From: Clostridia bacterium
Lineage (GTDB): Bacteria > Bacillota_A > Clostridia > Oscillospirales > CAG-272
NCBI GenBank assembly: GCA_017935805.1
Contig: JAGBGV010000364.1
Span: 1-10,115 of the forward strand
DNA length: 10,115 nucleotides
Direction: 5' to 3'
Positions 1 to 6,386 of the stretch are shown one piece after another (position 1 is the stretch's first letter; the number at the start of each line of letters is the position of its first letter). The notes under the pieces are model-generated. The model made no database searches. It was not told the DNA's origin and worked only from the letters and a program-made list of their open reading frames with translations. The position numbers were made by a program, and so were the translations under genes.

Positions 1-21
1 ATAGGGCTATGCCCGAAAATG

Positions 22-45
22 AAAAACCACCCGCTATGCGGGTGG
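22..45 (-). terminator. Rho-independent terminator of the cell-wall operon
   Basis: A perfect 8-bp stem (27-34 CCACCCGC with 38-45 GCGGGTGG) closes on a three-base TAT loop. Five A at 22-26 on the plus strand read as a U tract on the minus strand, immediately after the hairpin. It starts 8 bases after the murE stop, so it ends the minus-strand operon. The plus-strand side (46-60) is also T-rich, so it may work in both directions. A second, weaker hairpin with the same TAT loop (GGGC 4-7, GCCC 11-14) lies just beyond it. Nothing else can be read in bases 1-26. Confidence 0.85.
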
Positions 46-53
46 ATATTTAT

Positions 54-1544
54 TTATTTTAATACAGCCTGCGACATTATTTTTTCTGCCTCGTCAAGGA
101 TGATCTTTCGCTCGTTAAGCGGAACTCTTTTGCCGTCAATCAGCTGATAGTCCTCGTGACCCTTGCCGGCGAAGAGCACTATATCGCCCTCATTTGCGAT
201 GCGTACTGCAAAACGAACCGCTTCCTCACGGTCGGTTATTGTTGTATACAGCTTTGTTCGGTCAAAGTAATTAAGAATATCCTTGATGATATCATCGGGA
301 TTTTCGTTGTCAGGGTTGTCTGACGTAATTACTGTGAAATCAGCTAAATGAGCTGCTGCCTCTGCAAGTTCACGCCGTCTGACATAAGTGCGTCCGCCTA
401 CTGAACCGAACACGCAGATCAGCCGCTTCGGTGAATACTCACGAAGAACCGTGAGAGCACGGGTAAGGCTGAGTCCGTTGTGAGCGTAGTCGATAATAAA
501 GGTAATACCCGGTATTGCATCCACTATCTCAAATCTTCCCTTGATAGAGATGTTTCGTAGCGCATCAGCCGCTTCTCTGACAGAGATACCGCAGCAGTTC
601 ACGGCCGCAATCGCCGCAAGTCCGTTGTATACGCTGAAGCTTCCGGGAGTGCGGAGCCTGATTCCTGTTTTAATACCGTTCCTCAATAAATCAAAGTCTA
701 TGCCAAGTGATGTTTCTGCGCGGAACGGACGCATATCGCATCCTCTGAAATCAGCTTCATTGTCGATGCCGTAGCTGATAAGTCTGCCGCTTGTACCGCT
801 TATCATAAACTCAGCAGTTGGATCATCCACGTTATATATTACATTTGTTACGCTGTAATCTGTGAACAGCTTATGCTTTGCATTGCGGTATTCTTCAAGT
901 GTAGCATGCTCACCCTCTCCAATATGATCCTCGGAGAAGTTGGTGTATATTACAGTGCTGAATTTTATTCCGGCAACGCGATAGTGATCAAGCGCCTGTG
1001 AGGATACTTCCATAACAACATGAGTATATCCGCGATCAAGCATAATTCGGAAGTACTTATGAAGCTCACGGCTTTCCGGAGTGGAATTTATGGTGTCGTA
1101 GCGGTTTTCGCCAATCACAACACCGTTTGTTCCGATATATCCGCAGCCTATGCCGCATGAGTTAAGCATCTCCTCGATAAGAATGGCTGTGGTTGTCTTT
1201 CCTTTTGTGCCGGTGATACCAATGACTGTCATTTGGTCTGCGGGATTACCGTAAAACTTTGCGGAAATATGCGCAAGTGCCTCTCGCGAATTGGAGACAA
1301 CGATTTGAACAGCGTCCGGGGGCAGGGCAAGGATCCTTTCAACCACAAAGGCGCGGCATCCGAGATCATATGCCTGCGGAGCAAAGTTGTGTCCATCGGC
1401 ACGAGCGCCGGGCATGCAGAAAAACAGTGTACCCCCATCTGCGAGCCGTGAGTTATATTCAATTTTATCAATGTTTTTACCTTTCGCCGCACCGCGGATT
1501 TCGCATCTCACGGAATTGAGCAGTTCAGTAAGCAAAACAGCCAT
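54..1544 (-). CDS. murE: MurE-type UDP-N-acetylmuramyl-tripeptide synthetase, probably not DAP-specific
   Basis: Cytoplasmic Mur ligase that uses ATP to join the third residue, a diamino acid, to UDP-MurNAc-L-Ala-D-Glu. The product is 496 residues, normal for MurE. The N-terminal UDP-MurNAc domain is followed by the ATP P-loop GTKGKTT (about 112-118), the TNFSEDH segment, a NAKHKLF segment holding the probable carbamylated Lys (about 223), GRFE (about 336), and a C-terminal domain ending in GKGHEDYQ (about 460). The residue-selecting motif is DNPD at 409-412. Gram-negative and Bacillus DAP enzymes have DNPR, whose Arg contacts the DAP carboxylate; the Lys-type Staphylococcus aureus enzyme has DNPA. 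DAP use is therefore doubtful and L-Lys plausible (inference). The segment before it, GSVGGRTYVRRREL, also departs from the usual GGDRDKGKR pattern. I chose the ATG at 1544 because GAAAGG lies 7 bases upstream; an in-frame ATG at 1565 overlaps the racemase stop by one base but has no clear ribosome site. It is the last gene of the operon. Whether the genome has another murE cannot be seen here. Confidence 0.9.
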   Translation of the reverse strand: MAVLLTELLNSVRCEIRGAAKGKNIDKIEYNSRLADGGTLFFCMPGARADGHNFAPQAYDLGCRAFVVERILALPPDAVQIVVSNSREALAHISAKFYGNPADQMTVIGITGTKGKTTTAILIEEMLNSCGIGCGYIGTNGVVIGENRYDTINSTPESRELHKYFRIMLDRGYTHVVMEVSSQALDHYRVAGIKFSTVIYTNFSEDHIGEGEHATLEEYRNAKHKLFTDYSVTNVIYNVDDPTAEFMISGTSGRLISYGIDNEADFRGCDMRPFRAETSLGIDFDLLRNGIKTGIRLRTPGSFSVYNGLAAIAAVNCCGISVREAADALRNISIKGRFEIVDAIPGITFIIDYAHNGLSLTRALTVLREYSPKRLICVFGSVGGRTYVRRRELAEAAAHLADFTVITSDNPDNENPDDIIKDILNYFDRTKLYTTITDREEAVRFAVRIANEGDIVLFAGKGHEDYQLIDGKRVPLNERKIILDEAEKIMSQAVLK

Positions 1545-1564
1545 AAAATTGCCTTTCGTTATCA

Positions 1565-2290
1565 TCAGTCAAATGTTTTGGGGAAGCCTACGGTCTTGTG
1601 ACCCATCAGCTTGATTGAGCAGCCTGCAAGGACCATAAGCGAGTCAACAAAGCGCTCGTCATCTGCCATGCTTTTTCCGATGAGAGAGAGCTCCGTACAT
1701 CCGAGGATAGCACAGTCGCAACCAGCTTTGAACATAGGCTCTGCTACCTCATACAGCGCGTCAGGGGAGGGAATACCGCCCTTTTTGACTTGCTCATATA
1801 TGATATTCATCAGCTTTTTCTGTCCGTCCTCGTCGGGAATCATGTAGTCCATGCCGTATTCGTCAAATTCGTTCTGGTATGAGCCGGATTTGATAGTGCC
1901 TTCGGTCGCGAGGATGGCGGCTTTTTTATATCCGCACTTTTTTATGTGCAGTACAGTTTCTGTAATAATGCTTGGCACAGGCACTTTTACAGATTTGCGA
2001 ACTTCCTTGATGAAATAATGTGCTGTGTTGCAGGGGATAACTATAGCACTTGCACCGTAAGTTTCAAGGGATTTCGCGTCGCTAATCATTGCGGGCAGAG
2101 GACTTTCCTCACTGCGCCCGAGTATGTAGTCGGTTCTGTCGGGGGTGGTTGCGCGACTTGAAAGGATTATATCAATATGATCCTGATCGCGGGATGCCAA
2201 GGTGTGCTCTGTGATAAGCTCATAGAAGTATGCGCTTGACATGGGGCCGAGCCCGCCGATTATACCGAGCAGATTTCTTTTTTCTTCCAT
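1565..2290 (-). CDS. racD: Aspartate/glutamate racemase family protein, probable aspartate racemase
   Basis: PLP-independent racemase, 241 residues, a typical length for the family. The two catalytic cysteines needed for two-base proton exchange are both present: C87 in PCNTAH and C198 in GCTELS. The N-terminal GIIGGLGPMSSAYFY (9-23) is the signature of the aspartate racemase branch rather than MurI glutamate racemase. The expected reaction is interconversion of L- and D-aspartate in the cytoplasm. The start at 2290 is preceded by GAGG at 2301-2304. The gene begins 12 bases after the D-Asp ligase gene and runs to the murE start region, so it is co-transcribed and probably supplies D-Asp to the ligase. 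Enterococcus faecium likewise has a racemase gene beside its D-Asp ligase gene (established knowledge). Glutamate or another acidic amino acid remains a possible substrate. Confidence 0.9.
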   Translation of the reverse strand: MEEKRNLLGIIGGLGPMSSAYFYELITEHTLASRDQDHIDIILSSRATTPDRTDYILGRSEESPLPAMISDAKSLETYGASAIVIPCNTAHYFIKEVRKSVKVPVPSIITETVLHIKKCGYKKAAILATEGTIKSGSYQNEFDEYGMDYMIPDEDGQKKLMNIIYEQVKKGGIPSPDALYEVAEPMFKAGCDCAILGCTELSLIGKSMADDERFVDSLMVLAGCSIKLMGHKTVGFPKTFD

Positions 2291-2302
2291 ATCACACTGT
2301 CC

Positions 2303-3535
2303 TCAAGGCTTTTTAGGATAGTATATCTTGAATTTTTTGTTCTGACGTCTGAGCTGCTCTGCAACGCAGATAAAACGCAGGGGATTGAACATGAGATCAG
2401 GCTTGTACCACACGGATGAGTACTCAAGTCCTTCTTTAGCGAGCTTTTTCGCGGTTTTAACAAGCTCCGCATCCTCTGTGTATGTGTAAGCGACCTTTTT
2501 GGGAATGTGGTGCCAGAAAACTGCCTGCTCAACTCTCTCGCAGTTATCGCCTTCGGATTCAAATACCTCTGTAGCGAGCTTTGCTACGTTAAGACCTGCG
2601 GAGGTGAGATAGAAGTTGCTTCTGCCCTGACGGAGATTGATCTCGAAAACGCGGAAATCGTCATCCGTGCCTGCGCGAAGCTTTATGTCAAAGTTTGCAA
2701 AGCCTGTGTAGCCCATTGATTCAAGCATATCCTTGATCTTTTCAAGCACGGGCATTGAGGAGACAGGCTCAGTTACGATTGCAGCGTGATTGCCAAGACC
2801 CTTCGGAGTGTGTTCCTCAAGCATTGTGTGGCCGAGGCACATCGCGCGAACCTTACCGTGTTCGTCGGAGAAGGAGGTAAACACTCTCATCTGTGAGTCG
2901 CCGCCGCCGATGAACTCCTGAAGGATCATCTTCTCAGGGTATCCGGAGGAGTATATTTCACCTATGATCTTTTCCGCTTCCTCTGCCGAATGTGCAACGT
3001 AGACCTTGTTCATTCCGTCGAAGGGATGCTTCCAATAGTCAACGCTGGAGGAGGGTTTAACAATAATGGGGTAAGAGAACCCCAGCTTTTCCTCGGTAAG
3101 CTCTGCTGCAGAGGTCTTTTCCTTGAGCACTACTGTGGCAGGATAGGGAATACCGAACTTGTCGCATGTTTCGTAAAACTCCGCTTTTCTTGATACGGTG
3201 TTGAGGATCTCCTCGCTGGGGTAAGGGATAATGTAGTCCGAGAGCTCCTCGCGGTTGCGGATTATCATTGCAACATAGTCGTCTGTGCAACCGAAAAGCA
3301 CCAGCTTATCACCAATGTGAGCGTCAGCAAAGCGGTGGAGAGTATCAAGCATAACCGCATCGTTGTCAATGTCTGGGATGCTCTTGAAATTGATTATTTT
3401 AGAATATTTTGTCGCAGAAACGGCATAGCGTCCGAATGCGAAGGATTTAACGCCGTACTGCATATGGAATGCCCGTGCCACGTTGTAACAGTTGAGGTCC
3501 GCACCAAGAAGTACGGGCGTAATGGTCTTGTTCAT
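2303..3535 (-). CDS. D-aspartate ligase-like ATP-grasp enzyme (Aslfm type)
   Basis: 410-residue cytoplasmic ATP-grasp ligase closely resembling, from memory, the Enterococcus faecium Aslfm and Lactococcus D-Asp ligases, which join the beta-carboxyl of D-Asp to the epsilon-amine of L-Lys in the stem peptide. Shared landmarks are the N-terminal PVLLGADLNCYNVARAFH (7-24), SATKYSKI (40-47), the ATP-binding YPIIVKPSSSVDYW (155-168), GGGDSQMRVF (210-219), CLGHTMLEEHTPKGLGNHAA (233-252) and the metal-binding FEINLRQGRSN (297-307, with E298 and N300; upstream acidic D283). The ATG at 3535 is preferred because GAGG (3542-3545) sits 6 bases upstream; an in-frame TTG at 3547 would overlap that ribosome site. 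It lies 27 bases after the amidotransferase gene and 12 bases before the racemase gene. The neighbouring D-Asp supply and amidation genes support the D-Asp assignment. Another D-amino acid or a different acceptor cannot be excluded from sequence alone. Confidence 0.85.
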   Translation of the reverse strand: MNKTITPVLLGADLNCYNVARAFHMQYGVKSFAFGRYAVSATKYSKIINFKSIPDIDNDAVMLDTLHRFADAHIGDKLVLFGCTDDYVAMIIRNREELSDYIIPYPSEEILNTVSRKAEFYETCDKFGIPYPATVVLKEKTSAAELTEEKLGFSYPIIVKPSSSVDYWKHPFDGMNKVYVAHSAEEAEKIIGEIYSSGYPEKMILQEFIGGGDSQMRVFTSFSDEHGKVRAMCLGHTMLEEHTPKGLGNHAAIVTEPVSSMPVLEKIKDMLESMGYTGFANFDIKLRAGTDDDFRVFEINLRQGRSNFYLTSAGLNVAKLATEVFESEGDNCERVEQAVFWHHIPKKVAYTYTEDAELVKTAKKLAKEGLEYSSVWYKPDLMFNPLRFICVAEQLRRQNKKFKIYYPKKP

Positions 3536-3562
3536 AATATACCTCAAAGATTAATAAACTGC

Positions 3563-5404
3563 TTATTTAATAAACTGATCGTGCCATACGAGGAAGGTGT
3601 AAACAGTCCAGATCTTGCGCTGATTGTTTGCCTTTCCGGTTTTGTGATCGTCAAGGAGCTTCATGAGCGCATCTGTGTCGAAGTATTCCTCAGCAACAGC
3701 GGATGTGAACGCCTTCTTCACGATGTTGTAATACTTGTCCTCGCGGAGCCATGTACGGATCGGAACAGGGAAGCCCTTCTTCGGTCTGTGTGCCCACTCG
3801 TCGGGGAGAGTTTTGTTTGCCGCAGTACGCAGAACAGCCTTTGTGTCATTGCCGTCAATCTTATATTTCGCGGGGATCTCCTGTGCTTCTTCCATGACTA
3901 CCTTGTCAAGATATGGAACGCGAAGCTCAAGAGAGTGCGCCATACTCATTTTGTCAGCCTTGAGAAGAATATCTCCCGGCAGCCACAGATTAAGGTCAAG
4001 ATACTGCTTCTTTTCAAGTTCGGACAGGTTCTTCACTCTGTCGTAAATAGGACGTGTGACTTCACGGGCTGTCGGTCCAACCTTGTATTTGTCTTTAAGG
4101 ATCGCTTCTGCTTCATCCTCAGGGAAAACAAGCGCCTGTCCGATGAAGTAGTTCTCCGGTACATCGCTGCCTTTGATGATGAAATCGTGTCCCTTGAAGT
4201 AAGGGAGCTTTTCAGCAATATTTGCAAGCCCGCGGCGAAGTGCGGCAGGGATTTTCTTGTATTTCTGCATCATTGGAGTCTCGTCATACCACTCATAGCC
4301 TGCGTAAATTTCGTCAGCGCCTTCACCGGAGAGAACTACTGTAACGTGCTCCCTCGCAAGCTGAGAAAGGAAGTAAAGCGGTACGGAGGAAGGATTTGAC
4401 TGAGGCTCGTCCATGTGATACTGGATAGTGGGGAAAGCCTCAAAGCACTCGTCAGCTGTGATGTGCTTGAGGAAGTTCTGTACGCCGAGACGCTCTGACA
4501 GCTCCTTTGCCTCACCTGTTTCATCGAAGTTCTTTTGCTCAAATGCAACAGAGAAAGTATCGTTTGGCATGAGAGTTGCCGTGATGTAAGATGAGTCAAC
4601 ACCGCCGGAAAGGAACGCGCCAACCTTAACGTCACTGATTCGGTGAGCGTTTACGGATTCGTGTACACGGTTGTCGATCTGCTCCGCACATTCGTCGTAG
4701 GTGAGTGTGTGCTTTTTCGAAAAGTCCACATCCCAGTAGCGCTCTTTTGTCATTTTACCGTCCTTGAGCGTGAACCAATGAGCAGGCGGCAGCTTGTATG
4801 TGTTCTTGAAGAATGTCTCTTCCATTGAAGAATACTGGAACGTGAGATAAGGACGAAGTGCACGCTCGTTTACTTCGGCTTTGAACTCGGGATGCTCAAG
4901 GAAGCTCTTTATCTCAGATCCGAAAATAACGTTTCCGCTTTCTGTGTTGTAATAGTAGAAGGGCTTGATTCCGAAGGGGTCCCGCGCACCGTAGAGAGTG
5001 TTTGTGTTTGTGTCCCAAACTACAAAAGCGAACATTCCGCGAAGCTTTTCAGCCAGAGAAGTTCCCCATTCTTCATATCCGTGAATGAGGGTTTCAGTGT
5101 CGCATCTCGTCTTGAAAACGTGTCCCTTTGCGATAAGCTCCTCTCTGAGCTCCATGAAGTTGTAAACCTCACCGTTGTACACGATTACCATGGTTCTGTC
5201 TTCGTTGTACATGGGCTGTGAGCCGTCAGCCAAGTCAATAATTGAGAGTCTGCGGAAGCCGAGTGTGATAGAATCAAAAGCGCTCTCGCCACTCAAATGG
5301 TATCCGTCGGAGTCAGGACCACGGTGAATGATTCTGTCAGCCATTTTGCGAATGACATCTTCGCGCTTGTCAATAATTCCGGTAAAACCGATAAAACCGC
5401 ACAT
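3563..5404 (-). CDS. asnB: Glutamine-hydrolysing asparagine synthase-family amidotransferase
   Basis: 613-residue two-domain enzyme. The class II glutaminase domain begins MCGFIGF with the catalytic Cys2 exposed after Met removal; RGPDSDG (28-34), YNGEVYN (76-82) and the RCDTETL glutamine-pocket segment (100-106) follow. The C-terminal ATP-pyrophosphatase domain has the P-loop LSGGVDSS (265-272) and SGEGADE (359-365). Such enzymes transfer glutamine-derived ammonia to an AMP-activated carboxyl. Free aspartate is one possible substrate, but family members also act on the wall: Lactococcus lactis AsnH amidates the D-Asp cross-bridge and Bacillus subtilis AsnB amidates DAP. As first gene of an operon with D-Asp ligase and racemase, amidation of bridge D-Asp to D-Asn is the favoured role (inference). 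Ordinary asparagine synthesis is the main alternative. The start is supported by AAAGG about 9 bases upstream. Confidence 0.93.
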   Translation of the reverse strand: MCGFIGFTGIIDKREDVIRKMADRIIHRGPDSDGYHLSGESAFDSITLGFRRLSIIDLADGSQPMYNEDRTMVIVYNGEVYNFMELREELIAKGHVFKTRCDTETLIHGYEEWGTSLAEKLRGMFAFVVWDTNTNTLYGARDPFGIKPFYYYNTESGNVIFGSEIKSFLEHPEFKAEVNERALRPYLTFQYSSMEETFFKNTYKLPPAHWFTLKDGKMTKERYWDVDFSKKHTLTYDECAEQIDNRVHESVNAHRISDVKVGAFLSGGVDSSYITATLMPNDTFSVAFEQKNFDETGEAKELSERLGVQNFLKHITADECFEAFPTIQYHMDEPQSNPSSVPLYFLSQLAREHVTVVLSGEGADEIYAGYEWYDETPMMQKYKKIPAALRRGLANIAEKLPYFKGHDFIIKGSDVPENYFIGQALVFPEDEAEAILKDKYKVGPTAREVTRPIYDRVKNLSELEKKQYLDLNLWLPGDILLKADKMSMAHSLELRVPYLDKVVMEEAQEIPAKYKIDGNDTKAVLRTAANKTLPDEWAHRPKKGFPVPIRTWLREDKYYNIVKKAFTSAVAEEYFDTDALMKLLDDHKTGKANNQRKIWTVYTFLVWHDQFIK

Positions 5405-5434
5405 ATATTTCTGCCTTTCGGGTGAAAATTCTTG

Positions 5435-5490
5435 TTTGCATTATAATACATCTTATATTATAACACATTCTCGCTGATAAATAAATACAG
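5435..5490 (-). promoter_or_regulatory. Putative minus-strand promoter(s) of the asnB-led operon
   Basis: Two perfect minus-strand TATAAT boxes lie upstream of asnB, at plus-strand 5440-5445 and 5457-5462. The upstream one has a weak TTTATT (5480-5485) at a 17-base spacing; the downstream one has no recognisable -35 element. The leader would be roughly 25-50 bases and contains the AAAGG ribosome site. The weak -35 elements suggest modest strength or help from an activator (inference). Confidence 0.5.
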
Positions 5491-5503
5491 TTAGCGTAAT
5501 TTT

Positions 5504-5519
5504 TACAAATTAGTTTGTA
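5504..5519. promoter_or_regulatory. Inverted repeat in divergent intergenic region, possible operator
   Basis: TACAAA at 5504-5509 and TTTGTA at 5514-5519 form a perfect 6-4-6 inverted repeat midway between the two divergent promoters in the 218-base gap 5405-5622. The size suits a dimeric regulator. The surrounding sequence is very AT-rich, so chance is possible. No regulator gene lies beside it. Confidence 0.25.
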
Positions 5520-5560
5520 TTTATGTTAAAATTTTGATTTCTGCTCTGTCTCATAAAATA

Positions 5561-5589
5561 TTGACAAACATACTTTATTGATGTAAAAT
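5561..5589 (+). promoter_or_regulatory. Strong sigma-A-type promoter of the isomerase operon
   Basis: A perfect TTGACA -35 (5561-5566) and TAAAAT -10 (5584-5589, one mismatch to consensus, preceded by TG) are separated by the ideal 17 bases. Transcription should start near 5596. This gives a short leader before the ribosome site GAGGT (5610-5614), 8 bases from the ATG at 5623. It is the best promoter match in the window, in keeping with the strongly biased codon choice of the gene it drives. Confidence 0.85.
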
Positions 5590-5622
5590 AATAAAAAACT
5601 TACTAAAGTGAGGTAACTAAAA

Positions 5623-6384
5623 ATGATTAACAAGCTTGGTCTTCAGATGTGGACACTCCGTGATACAATGGACACTCCCGAAAACGTAAGAATGACATTC
5701 CGCCGCATGAAGGAACTGGGATATGACATTGCTCAGACTGCAGGCTGCAGAATTCCTTATGAAGATTATGCAAGAATTGCTAAGGAAGAGGGAATTGAGA
5801 TCTGCGGTACACATGATGACTTCGATCTCATGGTAAATGATATCGAGAAGTCTATCGAGCTTCACAAGATCCTCGGTACAACAAACATGGGCATTGGTGG
5901 CTTCCCCTGCAGAACTGTTGAAGAAACAGAAGACTTCATCGAAAAGGCTAACAAGATCGCTGCAAGAATCGCTAAGGAAGGTATGAAGTTCACATACCAC
6001 AACCACAGCAACGAATTCATCCGTCTTCCTAACGGTAAGATTCCTATGGATATGCTTCTTGAAGGTCTCGATCCCGAAAACACATCCTTTGTTCTTGATA
6101 CATACTGGGTTCAGCACGGCGGTGCAGATATCCGTTATTGGATGGAAAAGCTTGCCGGCAGAATCGACATTCTCCATCTGAAGGATATGGCAAAGTGCGG
6201 TGATCCCGATGAACAGTTCATCACAGAGATCGGCAACGGCAACCTTTATTGGGAAGGAATCCTTGACGTTGCAGAAAAGATCGGCGTAAAGTATTATGTT
6301 GTTGAACAGGATATCTGGCCCGGCGATCCCTTCGATTCTATCAAGATCTCTTCCGAATATCTCCACAAAAACTTCATGAAGTAA
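5623..6384 (+). CDS. Sugar phosphate isomerase/epimerase family protein (xylose isomerase-like TIM barrel)
   Basis: 253-residue cytoplasmic protein of the AP endonuclease 2/xylose isomerase-like TIM-barrel family. It starts with the typical LGLQMWTLRD (5-14), and has YHNHSNEF (125-132), the strand-end acidic LDTYW (D159), HLKD (185-188) and VEQD (E229), where members usually bind a divalent metal and the substrate. Members isomerise, epimerise or dehydrate small sugars, keto-sugars or inositols; the substrate cannot be named here. There is no signal peptide. The start is set by GAGGT 8 bases upstream and by the strong promoter. It is followed two bases later by a GpsA-like dehydrogenase, so the pair probably acts on one carbohydrate. 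Arginine codons are only CGT, CGC and AGA, which suggests high expression; the next gene also uses CGA and CGG. Confidence 0.88.
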   Translation: MINKLGLQMWTLRDTMDTPENVRMTFRRMKELGYDIAQTAGCRIPYEDYARIAKEEGIEICGTHDDFDLMVNDIEKSIELHKILGTTNMGIGGFPCRTVEETEDFIEKANKIAARIAKEGMKFTYHNHSNEFIRLPNGKIPMDMLLEGLDPENTSFVLDTYWVQHGGADIRYWMEKLAGRIDILHLKDMAKCGDPDEQFITEIGNGNLYWEGILDVAEKIGVKYYVVEQDIWPGDPFDSIKISSEYLHKNFMK

Positions 6385-6386
6385 TA

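Noticed and set aside
2303..3547. TTG start of the D-Asp ligase at 3547
   Set aside because: It would place the initiation codon on top of the GAGG that serves the ATG at 3535, and the homologous region begins after that ATG.
3317..4399. 360-codon plus-strand open frame lying antisense to the end of asnB and the start of the ligase gene
   Set aside because: It crosses two well-supported genes on the other strand, has no recognisable domain or ribosome site, and is explained by the codon bias of the real genes.
5405..5622. Possible riboswitch or leader RNA in the longest intergenic region
   Set aside because: Both predicted leaders are short (about 25-50 bases) and contain no stable stem or recognised aptamer core.
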